A DNA stretch of 64,000 nt from Sulfitobacter sp. SK011 (GTDB lineage Bacteria > Pseudomonadota > Alphaproteobacteria > Rhodobacterales > Rhodobacteraceae). The stretch is from positions 1,116,001-1,180,000 of the forward strand of contig NZ_CP025803.1 in NCBI RefSeq assembly GCF_003352065.1, in the 5' to 3' direction. Each line of letters opens with the position of its first letter. Within the stretch, counting starts at the first letter, position 1. Shown in pieces: positions 26,894 through 36,467 of this stretch. The notes under the pieces were generated by a model, which saw nothing but the letters and a program-made list of their open reading frames with translations, did no database searches and had not been told where the DNA came from. The translations under genes were made by a program, and so were the position numbers.

Positions 26894-27153
26894 GCGGGGT
26901 CGATGAAGTAAGCAGACGCTTGCGTGACGGTGTTGCCATCATCGCCGTGCAGCGCATTTGAGCGGTCGATCCAGCCCTGTGCCTTATCGCGGTTGTTGAC
27001 GTTCAGCAAAAAAAACGCATGCGTGGTGCTGTCGACGTGTTTCCAGACTTGCAGCACAGTGAGGCCCGCGTTGCGGCGCGCCTCATCATCCGCGTCGAAC
27101 GCGGTTTTCCAAGCGTCGAAGTCGGTGACTTCGTGGTGGCAGATCATTTGCAT
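26890..27153 (-). CDS. Small dimeric alpha-beta barrel-like protein
   Basis: 87 residues, soluble. MICHHEVTDFDAWKTAFDAD followed by GLTVLQVWKHVDSTTHAFFL and a C-terminal YFIDP fit a ferredoxin-like alpha-beta barrel of the ABM kind. There is no catalytic motif that I recognise. It lies between two MAPEG genes (12 nt after one, 4 nt overlap with the other), so the three are probably cotranscribed. Confidence 0.65.
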   Translation of the reverse strand: MQMICHHEVTDFDAWKTAFDADDEARRNAGLTVLQVWKHVDSTTHAFFLLNVNNRDKAQGWIDRSNALHGDDGNTVTQASAYFIDPA

Positions 27154-27165
27154 GTTGTTGTGCCT

Positions 27166-27549
27166 TTAAAGAGCCAGGACATAGAGAACCGCCGTGGCCG
27201 CAAAACCTGCAAGCCATGCCAGCGTGCGGATCGCGGGGATGCCAAGTGCATAAACCGGCAGATAGATGATCCGGGCGATCAGGAAGACATTTGCAGCCAA
27301 CAGCGAGGCGTTGCTGGTGCGGTCGAGAGCCACGAGGATCAGGATCGCCGGGGCAAAGAGGGACATTGCAACGACGGAATTATCAAGCGCGCGTTCAAGC
27401 CGGGCAGTCATACCGGTGGTGGAGCGGCCCTCGTCCCGGCTGGACATCAGGTAGCCCATGGAAAGTTGACGTGTGGCCCCGAGGACCTGCAACAGAAGCG
27501 TGAGCAGAACGAGCAGGCCGTATACGGCAAGGATGGTTGTTTCGGTCAT
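27166..27549 (-). CDS. MAPEG-family membrane protein B
   Basis: 127 residues with four membrane helices. YGLLVLLTLLLQVLGATRQL, then SSRDEGRSTTGMTARLER and ALDNSVVAMSLFAPAILIL, then ARIIYLPVYALGIPAIRTL. It is clearly a paralogue of the 26498-26893 protein, with the same spacing of the Arg-rich loop. First gene of the trio. GGAGACG lies just before the start on the minus strand. Confidence 0.85.
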   Translation of the reverse strand: MTETTILAVYGLLVLLTLLLQVLGATRQLSMGYLMSSRDEGRSTTGMTARLERALDNSVVAMSLFAPAILILVALDRTSNASLLAANVFLIARIIYLPVYALGIPAIRTLAWLAGFAATAVLYVLAL

Positions 27550-27697
27550 TTGACGTCTCCTTTGGCAGCGATGGCGGGCTGAACTTTGCCCTTTTGGGGA
27601 TGGTATGGTTTGCGATGCCTGATCTCAAGCATTTGGTGTCTTGGCCCGATGTAATTCCTGCGATGCGAGAGCGTGCAGTTGTCAACGGAGGCACTTT

Positions 27698-27712
27698 GGG
27701 GGCGAAGCCCCC
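27698..27712. other. GC hairpin GGGGGC-GAA-GCCCCC
   Basis: A perfect 6 bp stem with a 3 nt loop in the 273 bp gap between the VOC gene and the MAPEG trio. No T tract follows in either direction, so it may be a palindromic intergenic unit or an RNA-stabilising hairpin rather than a terminator. Confidence 0.4.
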
Positions 27713-27822
27713 ATAAAGGGTGTCGTTTGAGAGCTATTAAGATGCCATCTGCCAAGAAACTTCCCATGCGGCGAGGATCGCGGACACATGGTACCCGTCC
27801 CATTTGGGCCTAAGCCATTACC

Positions 27823-28206
27823 TCATGTCGAATAGACAATGAATTCCAGCAAGGAGCCGTCAGGGTCGCGAAAATAGAGGCTGGTGCCGCTGCCCTTGGC
27901 ACCGATCCTTTCGACCGGCCCAAGTTCGACCTCGACACCGTGGGCCTCAAGATGCGTTTGCGCATCCGTGACAGTTCCGTGCCATTCGAAGCACAGATCG
28001 CTGCCGCCCGGCATAACCGCAAGCCGGGCGCGGGGGGTGCCGATCTGTTCGGGACCGTGCGTGTTCAACTGTACAGTTCCGAAACGGAACATCGCACCTT
28101 TGCCGTAAGGCACGATTTCGGCCTGCAAGACGTCACGGTAGAAGGTTGTGGAACGGTCCCAATCGCCCACATGGATGACGCAATGGTCAAATGTGATCCG
28201 TGACAT
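27823..28206 (-). CDS. VOC-family (glyoxalase/dioxygenase fold) protein
   Basis: 127 residues. ITFDHCVIHVGDWDRSTTFY opens the first beta-alpha-beta-beta-beta module and LYFRDPDGSLLEFIVY closes the second. Likely metal ligands are His in FDHCVIH, a His in the CFEWHG strand and the Glu in LLEFIV. The start at 28206 (MSRITFDH) has AAAGGGAA 5 bp upstream, so the 14 residues that a longer reading would add are rejected. It lies 51 nt after sucB and may be the last gene of the suc run. Substrate unknown. Confidence 0.8.
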   Translation of the reverse strand: MSRITFDHCVIHVGDWDRSTTFYRDVLQAEIVPYGKGAMFRFGTVQLNTHGPEQIGTPRARLAVMPGGSDLCFEWHGTVTDAQTHLEAHGVEVELGPVERIGAKGSGTSLYFRDPDGSLLEFIVYST

Positions 28207-28257
28207 CAGATTTCCCTTTCGGGCCAAATCCGGGTCGGTGGAACCCAATTGATGGCG

Positions 28258-29805
28258 CTACAAATCCATCAGCAACCGCCGTGGGTCTTCGAGCATCTCT
28301 TTGACCCGTACAAGGAAGGTGACCGCGCCTTTGCCGTCGATGATACGGTGGTCATAGCTGAGCGAGATGTACATCATCGGGCGCACGACAATCTCGCCGC
28401 TGACGACCATCGCGCGGTCCTGGATTTTTGCCATGCCGAGGATGCCGGATTGCGGTGGGTTCAGGATCGGCGCGGTCATCAGTGAGCCATAGACGCCGCC
28501 GTTTGAGATGGTGAAGGTGCCGCCGGTCATGTCAGCCATCGACAGTTTGCCATCGCGGGCTTTCTTGCCCATCACGTTGATGCCTTTTTCGATCTCGGCA
28601 AAGGACATGGTGTCGACGTTGCGGATCACCGGGACAACCAGACCTGTGGGCGTGCCAGCGGCGACCCCCATGTGGACGTAGTTTTTGTAGATGATGTCGG
28701 TGCCGTCGATTTCGGCGTTGACCTCTGGGATTTCTTTGAGGGCGTGACAACAGGCTTTCGTAAAGAACGACATGAAGCCCATGCGCACGCCGTGTTTCTT
28801 TTCGAACTGTTCTTTATAGGCGTTGCGGATGCCCATCACCTCGGTCATGTCGACCTCGTTAAAGGTGGTCAGGATTGCGGCGGTATTCTGGGCCTCTTTC
28901 AGACGGCGTGCCATGGTTTGTTTGAGGCGCGACATCTTGACCCGTTCTTCGCGGCTTGCATCATCAGCGGCAGAGGCGGCGCGCGGGGCCGCAGCGGCGG
29001 CAGGTGCAGGGGCAGCAGCGCTTGATCCAGCGGCAATCGCCTTGGCCACGTCTTCTTTCATCACGCGCCCATCCCGCCCAGAGCCTGTCACTGCATCGCG
29101 GGACACACCCGCTTCGGCCATGGCTTTTTTCGCTGATGGCGCATCTTCGACGTCTTTGCCACCGCTGGATTGCGCGGCTGCCGGGGCCGGGGCTGATGTT
29201 TCTGCCTTGGCGGATGCGGCGGCACCCTCACCAGATGCGATCACCGCGAGTTTGGCGGACGCCTCAACAGTACTGCCTTCTTCGGCGAGGATTTCGGTGA
29301 GCGTGCCCGCAGCAGGGGCGGGAACCTCTACGCTGACCTTGTCGGTTTCCAATTCGCACAGCATTTCGTCTTGGGCGACGGTATCGCCAACCTTTTTGAA
29401 CCAGGTGCTGACTGTTGCCTCGGTGACGCTTTCACCCAAGGTTGGCACCATGACGTCAACGGATGCGCCACCGCCGTCGCCCTTGGTGGCGGTCCGGGCT
29501 GCACCGCTTTCCGCTTTGGGATCTTTTGCGGCCTCTTTGCCTTTGGGGGCTTTGGCTGATCCGGAATCCCCTTCGGAAATATTGGCCAGCAGGGCATCCA
29601 CCCCAACGGTTTCCCCTTCGGCAGCGACGATATCAGACAATGTGCCAGCCACGGGGCTGGGGACCTCGACGGTCACCTTGTCGGTTTCCAGCTCGCACAA
29701 CATTTCGTCGACCGCGACGGTATCGCCCGGTTTCTTGAACCATGTGGCCACTGTTGCTTCTGTCACGGATTCGCCCAGCGTTGGTACGCGTACTTCGCTT
29801 GTCAT
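28258..29805 (-). CDS. sucB: 2-Oxoglutarate dehydrogenase E2, dihydrolipoyl succinyltransferase with two lipoyl domains
   Basis: 515 residues, about 110 longer than E. coli SucB because of a second lipoyl domain. Lipoyl domains lie at about 1-77 and 116-190, with lipoylated Lys43 and Lys156 in identical LCELETDKV contexts. They are joined by Ala/Lys/Gly-rich linkers. The peripheral-subunit-binding domain ([18 protein letters not shown] then [13 protein letters not shown]) and the catalytic core with [16 protein letters not shown] follow. It transfers succinyl groups to CoA. Start lies 2 nt after sucA. Confidence 0.96.
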   Translation of the reverse strand: MTSEVRVPTLGESVTEATVATWFKKPGDTVAVDEMLCELETDKVTVEVPSPVAGTLSDIVAAEGETVGVDALLANISEGDSGSAKAPKGKEAAKDPKAESGAARTATKGDGGGASVDVMVPTLGESVTEATVSTWFKKVGDTVAQDEMLCELETDKVSVEVPAPAAGTLTEILAEEGSTVEASAKLAVIASGEGAAASAKAETSAPAPAAAQSSGGKDVEDAPSAKKAMAEAGVSRDAVTGSGRDGRVMKEDVAKAIAAGSSAAAPAPAAAAAPRAASAADDASREERVKMSRLKQTMARRLKEAQNTAAILTTFNEVDMTEVMGIRNAYKEQFEKKHGVRMGFMSFFTKACCHALKEIPEVNAEIDGTDIIYKNYVHMGVAAGTPTGLVVPVIRNVDTMSFAEIEKGINVMGKKARDGKLSMADMTGGTFTISNGGVYGSLMTAPILNPPQSGILGMAKIQDRAMVVSGEIVVRPMMYISLSYDHRIIDGKGAVTFLVRVKEMLEDPRRLLMDL

Positions 29806-29807
29806 GG

Positions 29808-32768
29808 TTATTTTCCTTTAACTGTCAGCGCATCATCGACGAGGGCTGCTTGTTGTGCTTTGTGTTGTGAGGCCAGACCCGTTGCAGGTGACGCGGCGGT
29901 GGCGCGCCCTGCATAGGCGGTGCGGCCATGTTTGGCTTTGATCCGGCCCAGAACCCATTCAATGTTGGGTTCAATGAACGACCAAGCGCCCTGGTTTTTG
30001 GGTTCTTCCTGACACCAGACCATTTCGGCACTCTTGAAGCGTTCCAGTTCCTTGACCGCTGATTGCGCGGGGAAGGGATAGAACTGTTCAAAGCGCATGA
30101 GATAGACGTCATCAATGCCGCGCGCGTCGCGTTCCTCTAGCAGGTCGAAGTAGACCTTGCCGGAACACATCACCACCCGCTTGATCTTGTCGTCCGCGAC
30201 CAGCTTGGTGTCTGAATTGCCTTGCTGTGCGTCATCCCACAGGACCCGGTGAAACGATGAACCTGTGGTGAATTCCTCGGCCTTGCTGACGGCCAGCTTG
30301 TGGCGCAGCAGGGACTTGGGGGTCATCAGGATCAGCGGCTTGCGGTAGCTGCGGTGCAATTGGCGGCGCAGGATGTGGAAATAATTCGCGGGGGTGGTGC
30401 AATTGGCCACGATCCAGTTGTCGCCGCCGCACATGGTCAGGAACCGTTCCAACCGCGCAGAAGAGTGTTCGGGGCCCTGGCCTTCGTAGCCGTGGGGCAG
30501 CAGGCACACCAAGCCCGACATGCGCAGCCATTTGCTTTCGCCTGAGCTGATGAACTGATCAAACATGATCTGTGCACCGTTTGCGAAATCGCCAAACTGC
30601 GCCTCCCATAGCGTCAGCGCGTTGGGTTCGGCCAGTGAATAGCCATACTCAAATCCAAGCACCGCATATTCCGACAGCATTGAATCGATGACTTCGTATT
30701 CTGCCTGCCCCTCACGGATGTGGTTCAGCGGGTAATAGCGTTGTTCGTTTTCCTGATTGATCAGCGCGGAGTGGCGTTGGCTGAACGTGCCACGGGCGCT
30801 GTCCTGTCCGGCAAGGCGCACTTTGTACCCTTCGGTCAGCAGCGATCCGAACGCCAGTGCTTCGCCGGTGGCCCAGTCAAAACCAGTCCCGGTTTCAAAC
30901 ATTTCGCGTTTGGTATCGAGCAGGCGACCGACGGTCTTGTGCAGCGGAAAACCATCGGGCGCTGTGGTCAGCGCCTTGCCGACCTCCGCCATGGTTTCCT
31001 TTTTGATCGCGGTCTTGCCACGCTGGTACTTCTTGTCCTGCTTGTCCAGATGGGACCATTTGCCATCCAGCCAATCGGCCTTGTTGGGACGGTAGTCTTT
31101 GCCCGCTTCAAATTCCTCGCTCAGATGTTCCTGAAACGCGGCTTTCATGTCCTCGATCTCGCCTTCGGGGATCAGCCCGTCCTTGACCAGACGTTCGGTA
31201 TAAAGTGTGAGTGTGGTTTTGTGCTGTTTGATCTTTTTGTACATCACCGGGTTGGTGAACATCGGCTCGTCGCCTTCGTTGTGACCAAAGCGGCGGTAGC
31301 AGATCATGTCGATCACCACGTCCTTGTGGAACTTTTGACGGAATTCGGTGGCGACACGGGCGGCATGCACAACCGCTTCCGGGTCGTCGCCGTTGACGTG
31401 AAAAATCGGGGCCTCGACCACCAGCGCGTTGTCGGTGGGATAGGGTGAGGAGCGGCTGAAGTGTGGCGCGGTGGTAAAGCCGATCTGGTTGTTGACCACG
31501 ATATGCATAGTACCGCCGGTGCGGTGGCCGCGCAGGCCCGAAAGCGCGAAACATTCCGCTACAACGCCCTGTCCGGCAAAGGCCGCATCGCCGTGCAGCA
31601 GTATGGGCATGACCGCACCGCGATCCTTGTCTTTGAGTTGATCCTGTTTTGCGCGGACCTTGCCAATGACGACGGGGTTGACCGCCTCAAGGTGGCTGGG
31701 GTTGGCGGTCAGCGACAGGTGCACGCTGTTGCCGTCAAATTCGCGGTCGCTGGAGGCACCAAGGTGGTATTTCACATCGCCCGAGCCATCGACGTCTTCG
31801 GGTTTGAACGATCCACCCTGAAATTCGTTGAAAATCGCGCGGTAGGGTTTTTGCATGACATTGGCCAGCACCGACAGGCGGCCCCGGTGCGGCATGCCGA
31901 TCACGATGTCGCGCACGCCAAGGCTGCCGCCGCGTTTGATGATCTGTTCCATCGCCGGCACAAGGCTTTCGCCGCCATCAAGGCCAAAGCGTTTGGTGCC
32001 CATGTATTTGACGTGCAGGAATTTCTCGAAACCTTCAGCCTCGACCAGTTTCGACAGGATCGCCTTGCGCCCGTTTTTGGTAAACTCGATTTCCTTGCCC
32101 AGACCCTCGATCCGTTCCTTCAACCAACCTGCTTCTTCGGGGTTTGAGATATGCATGTATTGCAAGGCAAAGGTGCCGCAATAGGTCCGTTTCACGATGT
32201 CCAGAATCTGGCGCATCGTTGCGACCTCAAGGCCCAGGACGTTGTCGATAAAGATCGGGCGGTCCATGTCAGCGTCGGAAAAGCCGTAGGATTTGGGGTC
32301 AAGTTCCGGGTGCGGCGTGGTCTGGCGCATGCCCAGCGGGTCAAGGTCAGCAACCAGATGGCCGCGAATACGGTAGGCGCGGATGATCATCAGAGCGCGG
32401 ATGCTATCGAGCACCGCCTCTTTGACGGATGCATCGGAGACTTCGACGCCTTTCTCGGCGGCTTTTGCCTTGATCTTGTCGCCTGCGGCCTTGGCCTCGG
32501 TTGGTTCGGGCCAAACGCCGGTGAGGGCACCCATGACCTCGCCATTTGGGGTGGGCGGCCAATCGGAGCGCGCCCAAGAGGGGCCTGCGGCCTCGGCCTG
32601 TGCCACGCCATCATCGTCGCCCATTGCCTTGAAGAAGGCCTGCCATGCTTCGTCCACCGCATTCGGGTCATTGGCATAACGGGCATACATATGTTCGAGG
32701 TATTCCGCGTTCTCGCCTTCCATGAAGGACGAAGCGTGGAACTGGTCGTTGGCTGGTTGGTTGGTCAT
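29808..32768 (-). CDS. sucA: 2-Oxoglutarate dehydrogenase E1
   Basis: Thiamine diphosphate-dependent decarboxylase of the 2-oxoglutarate dehydrogenase complex, 986 residues. Seen: N-terminal E2-binding segment ASFMEG...[27 protein letters not shown], the ThDP motif [13 protein letters not shown] running into NNQIGFTT, and [21 protein letters not shown] (given in parts: [20 protein letters not shown]). The start at 32768 (MTNQPANDQ) has AAGGTG upstream; a longer reading to 32861 has no ribosome-binding site and an atypical leader. It follows the DUF805 gene by 32 nt. Confidence 0.96.
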   Translation of the reverse strand: MTNQPANDQFHASSFMEGENAEYLEHMYARYANDPNAVDEAWQAFFKAMGDDDGVAQAEAAGPSWARSDWPPTPNGEVMGALTGVWPEPTEAKAAGDKIKAKAAEKGVEVSDASVKEAVLDSIRALMIIRAYRIRGHLVADLDPLGMRQTTPHPELDPKSYGFSDADMDRPIFIDNVLGLEVATMRQILDIVKRTYCGTFALQYMHISNPEEAGWLKERIEGLGKEIEFTKNGRKAILSKLVEAEGFEKFLHVKYMGTKRFGLDGGESLVPAMEQIIKRGGSLGVRDIVIGMPHRGRLSVLANVMQKPYRAIFNEFQGGSFKPEDVDGSGDVKYHLGASSDREFDGNSVHLSLTANPSHLEAVNPVVIGKVRAKQDQLKDKDRGAVMPILLHGDAAFAGQGVVAECFALSGLRGHRTGGTMHIVVNNQIGFTTAPHFSRSSPYPTDNALVVEAPIFHVNGDDPEAVVHAARVATEFRQKFHKDVVIDMICYRRFGHNEGDEPMFTNPVMYKKIKQHKTTLTLYTERLVKDGLIPEGEIEDMKAAFQEHLSEEFEAGKDYRPNKADWLDGKWSHLDKQDKKYQRGKTAIKKETMAEVGKALTTAPDGFPLHKTVGRLLDTKREMFETGTGFDWATGEALAFGSLLTEGYKVRLAGQDSARGTFSQRHSALINQENEQRYYPLNHIREGQAEYEVIDSMLSEYAVLGFEYGYSLAEPNALTLWEAQFGDFANGAQIMFDQFISSGESKWLRMSGLVCLLPHGYEGQGPEHSSARLERFLTMCGGDNWIVANCTTPANYFHILRRQLHRSYRKPLILMTPKSLLRHKLAVSKAEEFTTGSSFHRVLWDDAQQGNSDTKLVADDKIKRVVMCSGKVYFDLLEERDARGIDDVYLMRFEQFYPFPAQSAVKELERFKSAEMVWCQEEPKNQGAWSFIEPNIEWVLGRIKAKHGRTAYAGRATAASPATGLASQHKAQQAALVDDALTVKGK

Positions 32769-32800
32769 TTTGGCACCTTTTCTAGACGCACGCGTGAGGG

Positions 32801-33256
32801 TCAGGCCGCAGGTGGCGGACCGTAGGCATTTGTTTCGGGTTGTGAGGGTCGGGTCAGCCACCAGATAAAGACTACAGCGATGACAATGCCAATGATCGAG
32901 AGCAGGCCGCCAAAAAGAGCGCCGCCAACCGATGGCATTTCCGTTGGCATTCCAGTTGCTTCGTCAAGTTCGTAACTGCCAAAGCCAAAGCTGCGCAGGG
33001 CAAGATTGTAGACAGACGGGATGACAAAGTACCAACCCGGCTTGCCGATATCCTGCATTCTTCGAAAGCCGACGGCAAGCAGCGGTAGAAACACAGCTAA
33101 AGCGTAGAGGATCGGGAGCAGCGGGACCAACATGACAACCATCGCGCCGATGATATAGGCCAGCATGAACCACCAGAATTCGGACCGCGATGCACGCCCC
33201 TGAAAGGTCATGTATTTTTTGGTCAGGCAGGTTCTTACCGACGTCTGAAAATCCAT
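32801..33256 (-). CDS. DUF805 membrane protein
   Basis: 151 residues, three or four membrane helices. KYMTFQGRASRSEFWWFML is the DUF805 opening pattern, followed by AYIIGAMVVMLVPLLPILYA and VGFRRMQDIGKPGWY. It lies inside the suc run between sucD (34 nt) and sucA (32 nt), which is unusual for an unknown membrane protein. The role is unknown. Confidence 0.8.
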   Translation of the reverse strand: MDFQTSVRTCLTKKYMTFQGRASRSEFWWFMLAYIIGAMVVMLVPLLPILYALAVFLPLLAVGFRRMQDIGKPGWYFVIPSVYNLALRSFGFGSYELDEATGMPTEMPSVGGALFGGLLSIIGIVIAVVFIWWLTRPSQPETNAYGPPPAA

Positions 33257-33290
33257 TATCTGATCCTCGTGCTAAGGGTTGTCTGGCCCC

Positions 33291-34178
33291 TTACCCCTTC
33301 TCAATCGCTTCCTTGACCGCCTCGCCCAGCGTCGCAGGGCTGTCGGCTACGACAATGCCTGCCGCGCGCATGGCTTCGATCTTGTCTTCGGCACCGCCTT
33401 TGCCACCTGCAACGATGGCACCCGCGTGGCCCATGCGGCGGCCAGGAGGGGCGGTGCGGCCCGCGATGAAACCAGCGGTGGGTTTCCAGCGGCCTGCTTT
33501 TTTCTCGTCCGCGAGAAACTGGGCCGCGTCTTCTTCTGCCGAACCACCAATTTCGCCAATCATGATGATTGATTTGGTCTCAGGATCGGCGAGGAACATT
33601 TCCAAAACGTCAATATGTTCGGTGCCTTTGATCGGATCGCCGCCGATGCCGACAGCCGATGACTGTCCATAACCCAAATCGGTGGTCTGCTTGACCGCCT
33701 CGTAGGTCAGCGTGCCCGAGCGCGAGACAACACCGCAGGACCCGCGTTTGTGGATATGGCCGGGCATGATACCAATTTTGCAGGCGTCGGGCGTGATCAC
33801 GCCGGGGCAGTTTGGACCAATCAGCCGCGACTTTGAGCCTTGCAGCGCGCGCTGAACGCGCATCATGTCCAGAACCGGGATGCCTTCGGTGATGCAGACG
33901 ATCAGTTCCATCTCGGCATCGATCGCCTCAAGGATGGAATCGGCAGCAAAAGGCGGTGGGACATAGATCACCGAGGCGTTGGCCTGCGTCACATGTTTCG
34001 CCTCGTGAACCGAGTTGAACACCGGCAGATCAAGATGGGTCTGGCCGCCTTTGCCGGGGGTCACACCGCCCACCATTTTGGTGCCATAGGCAATCGCCTG
34101 TTCGGTATGGAACGTGCCCTGAGACCCGGTAAGGCCCTGACAGATGACTTTGGTGCTTTCGTCTACGAGTACGGCCAT
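33291..34178 (-). CDS. sucD: Succinyl-CoA ligase, alpha subunit
   Basis: ADP/GDP-forming succinyl-CoA synthetase alpha chain, 295 residues (E. coli 289). CoA-binding N-terminus [24 protein letters not shown]-type segment [32 protein letters not shown] and the phospho-His region [14 protein letters not shown] are present. Start at 34178 (MAVLVDEST) with AAGGAA 5 bp upstream. It is separated from sucC by a small secreted-protein gene. Confidence 0.96.
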   Translation of the reverse strand: MAVLVDESTKVICQGLTGSQGTFHTEQAIAYGTKMVGGVTPGKGGQTHLDLPVFNSVHEAKHVTQANASVIYVPPPFAADSILEAIDAEMELIVCITEGIPVLDMMRVQRALQGSKSRLIGPNCPGVITPDACKIGIMPGHIHKRGSCGVVSRSGTLTYEAVKQTTDLGYGQSSAVGIGGDPIKGTEHIDVLEMFLADPETKSIIMIGEIGGSAEEDAAQFLADEKKAGRWKPTAGFIAGRTAPPGRRMGHAGAIVAGGKGGAEDKIEAMRAAGIVVADSPATLGEAVKEAIEKG

Positions 34179-34317
34179 GATTATTTCCTTCGAGTGGTAT
34201 TTGATGCCGCGAGGTGCGGCGTAATGGTGGACGGCGCAGCAGCACCGCGTTGATTGGATATTGGGATGGGTATGGGGCGAACGATCCTGTGGGCGGGATG
34301 TGACAGCATCATCTGCA

Positions 34318-34839
34318 TTATCCTTCGACTTTCGGCAGGCCCAGACCGTCATAAAGACGGTCCACTGCCATGAATGTATGAAGGGTATCATCGGTTTTGC
34401 GGGTGCCAACATGCACAACGGCCACACGCCCACGCAAGAGTTCGCGGCCCTCGATCAGGGCTGTGCCAGCGGTTGGCTGGTGGGTATCAGGCAAGGGGAT
34501 TTTTTTGCCAAAGACCGGCGGTGTCGCCATCTGCATGCGCATCGCCTTGATCGCGGGGGCGGTGTGGTCGCCCTCAAATGCCACCTCGCAGCGTCGTTCG
34601 ATGCCAAGCGGGGCATCCACCGGGCGCGGCTCAAGGCTGTCATCCCAGAAGGTGAGGGTGAACGCGGGCGGGACACCGTTGGTTACCCCCATATTTTCGC
34701 GCGCCTGCGCCTCTGTCTGACCAGCCTTGAAGCACCAGGTGTTGAAGGCAGAGATTGCGGAGTCAGAAGCAAAGGCAGGACTGGCGAACATCATCCCGGC
34801 GACTGCGAAAGCCAAGGCCCTTTTCTGGGCGGCACGCAT
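34318..34839 (-). CDS. Exported protein of unknown function inside the suc operon
   Basis: 173 residues from [18 protein letters not shown], a signal peptide with cleavage near SPAFA-SD. The mature part has two Cys (NTWCFKAGQ and ERRCEVAF) that could form a disulfide, and motifs [20 protein letters not shown] and [18 protein letters not shown]. It lies 77 nt after sucC and 139 nt before sucD. I do not recognise the family; a periplasmic protein between two subunits of one enzyme is odd. The start could be upstream at 34911, but that reading lacks a signal-peptide-like beginning. Confidence 0.65.
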   Translation of the reverse strand: MRAAQKRALAFAVAGMMFASPAFASDSAISAFNTWCFKAGQTEAQARENMGVTNGVPPAFTLTFWDDSLEPRPVDAPLGIERRCEVAFEGDHTAPAIKAMRMQMATPPVFGKKIPLPDTHQPTAGTALIEGRELLRGRVAVVHVGTRKTDDTLHTFMAVDRLYDGLGLPKVEG

Positions 34840-34916
34840 AGCACGCGTGCACGCACCCACCCTACGGTCAGCCCGCCTGCCAAACGAAGCAAGGTGTGGT
34901 GCGAATGGCACTAAGA

Positions 34917-36110
34917 CTACCCCTTAACCGCCTTCACGATTTTTTCAGCACCGTCTTTGAGGTCATCGGCCGCGATCACATCAAGACCGCTTTCATTGAT
35001 GATCTTTTTGCCCTCGGCGACCTTGGTGCCTTCCAGACGCACAACCAATGGTACTTTCAGGCCGACCTCTTTCACAGCAGCCACAACGCCTTCGGCGATC
35101 ACATCACAGCGCATGATGCCGCCAAAGATGTTGACCAGAATGCCTTTGACCTGCGGGTCAGAGGTGATGATCTTGAACGCTTCGGTGACTTTTTCCTTGG
35201 TCGCGCCGCCGCCCACATCAAGGAAGTTGGCAGGCTCGGCCCCATAAAGCTTGATGATGTCCATCGTCGCCATTGCGAGGCCCGCGCCGTTGACCATGCA
35301 CCCAATCTCACCGTCCAGCGCAATGTAGTTCAGGTCGTATTTGGACGCCTCAAGTTCCTTGGGGTCCTCTTCGGTCACATCGCGCAATTCAGCGATATCG
35401 TTGTGGCGATACATGGCGTTGCCATCAAAGCTGACCTTGGCATCGAGCACCTTGAGATCCCCGGTGTCGGTGACGATCAGCGGGTTGATTTCGAGCATTT
35501 CCATGTCTTTTTCGATGAATGCCTTGAACAAGATACCCATCAGAGACACGCATTGCTTGACTGCTTTGCCTTCGAGGCCCAGCGCAAACGCAACGCGACG
35601 GCCATGGAACGGCTGATATCCGGTCGCGGGATCAACGGAGAAATTGATGATTTTTTCAGGCGTGCTTGCCGCGACTTCTTCGATGTCCATGCCGCCTTCG
35701 GTAGAACAGACAAAGCCGACGCGAGACGACTGGCGGTCCACCAGCAGGGCCAGATAGAGTTCGGTTTCAATGCCGGCACCGTCTTCGATATAGACGCGGT
35801 TGACTTGTTTGCCTGCTGGCCCGGTCTGGTGCGTGACCAAAGTGCGGCCAAGCATTTTCTTGGCTTCCTGGGCGGCTTCTTCCACTGATTTGGTCAGGCG
35901 CACCCCGCCTTTGTCGCCTGCGTCAGCTTCTTTGAATTTGCCTTTGCCGCGGCCACCTGCATGGATTTGCGCTTTGACCACCCAAAGGGGCCCGTCTAAT
36001 TCACCGGCGGCTGATTTCGCTTCTTCGGCGCGCATCACGACGCGGCCATCAGAGACAGGGGCACCAAAGCTGCGCAGAAGGGCTTTCGCCTGATATTCGT
36101 GGATGTTCAT
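34917..36110 (-). CDS. sucC: Succinyl-CoA ligase, beta subunit
   Basis: 397 residues with an N-terminal ATP-grasp domain. [39 protein letters not shown], then [15 protein letters not shown] and [19 protein letters not shown] with the C-terminal [17 protein letters not shown]. Partner of SucD for substrate-level phosphorylation. First gene of the suc run; the paired TGTGATCACA sites lie 112 to 141 bp upstream of its ATG. Confidence 0.97.
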   Translation of the reverse strand: MNIHEYQAKALLRSFGAPVSDGRVVMRAEEAKSAAGELDGPLWVVKAQIHAGGRGKGKFKEADAGDKGGVRLTKSVEEAAQEAKKMLGRTLVTHQTGPAGKQVNRVYIEDGAGIETELYLALLVDRQSSRVGFVCSTEGGMDIEEVAASTPEKIINFSVDPATGYQPFHGRRVAFALGLEGKAVKQCVSLMGILFKAFIEKDMEMLEINPLIVTDTGDLKVLDAKVSFDGNAMYRHNDIAELRDVTEEDPKELEASKYDLNYIALDGEIGCMVNGAGLAMATMDIIKLYGAEPANFLDVGGGATKEKVTEAFKIITSDPQVKGILVNIFGGIMRCDVIAEGVVAAVKEVGLKVPLVVRLEGTKVAEGKKIINESGLDVIAADDLKDGAEKIVKAVKG

Positions 36111-36221
36111 AAAAAACTGTCCCGTTTTTGTTCAAGTCACCTCGCAGTATGCGAGTGAGTCTTATCGCTCGGTTAACAGTTTTTCGCAGTATTGGGGGGA
36201 TTGCCAGACAAAAGCGACATT

Positions 36222-36251
36222 TGTGATCACACCGGAAATGCTGTGATCACA
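36222..36251. promoter_or_regulatory. Twin palindromic operator upstream of sucC (two TGTGATCACA, 20 bp apart)
   Basis: TGTGATCACA at 36222-36231 and 36242-36251, a 10 bp gap, centre-to-centre 20 bp, so both face the same side of the helix. Read toward sucC, the second copy is part of GTGTGATCACAAAT, identical in the sdh copy. The same pair with the same spacing lies upstream of sdhC at 44300-44329. Confidence 0.75.
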
Positions 36252-36422
36252 AAATTGCGGCGCGGATGGTTTGAATTGGGGGGAAGGGGGGCGAATCCCC
36301 GTTTCTGTGCAATTGTCCGTTCATTTTTGAGCGGGATATTGGTTTTGTGTTTGGCACTGGGGGGTAGGCGCGAAAGATATGTCGCGAACGTTGCGGAGGT
36401 CTGAAAAAAGCCCAAACCGGAC

Positions 36423-36448
36423 ACATCATCCAATTTATGATATGATGT
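36423..36448. promoter_or_regulatory. Inverted repeat upstream of the cupin gene
   Basis: ACATCAT (36423-36429) and ATGATGT (36442-36448) are 12 bp apart, in an AT-rich stretch (AATTTATGATATGAT) 20 bp before the cupin start codon. It may be an operator around a -10 element. GGAGG at 36456-36460 serves the ATG at 36468. Confidence 0.45.
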
Positions 36449-36467
36449 AGGAAATGGAGGTTCGTCT

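Larger units (their letters stand above)
36111..36467. other. 357 bp divergent regulatory region between sucC and cupin gene
   Basis: No gene seen. From sucC outward it holds CTCGCAgtaTGCGAG (36142-36156), a second TCGCAGTAT at 36184-36192, the paired TGTGATCACA palindromes at 36222-36251, a G-rich stretch near 36280-36300, and an inverted repeat ACATCAT (36423-36429) / ATGATGT (36442-36448) close to the cupin start. Confidence 0.7.

Noticed and set aside
27698-27712. Rho-independent terminator
   Set aside because: The stem is good but no T tract follows on either strand; kept only as a hairpin.
28823-29821. 332-codon open frame on the plus strand
   Set aside because: Antisense of sucB; the product is a Ser/Ala-rich mirror of the lipoyl linkers.
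30720-31448. 242-codon open frame on the plus strand
   Set aside because: Antisense of sucA with no recognisable domain.
34896-35888. 330-codon open frame on the plus strand
   Set aside because: It is antisense to sucC, whose motifs are complete; GC-rich third positions keep the shadow frame open.
36222-36251. CRP or FNR site
   Set aside because: CRP sites need TGTGA-N6-TCACA and FNR sites TTGAT-N4-ATCAA; here the half-sites abut without a spacer.
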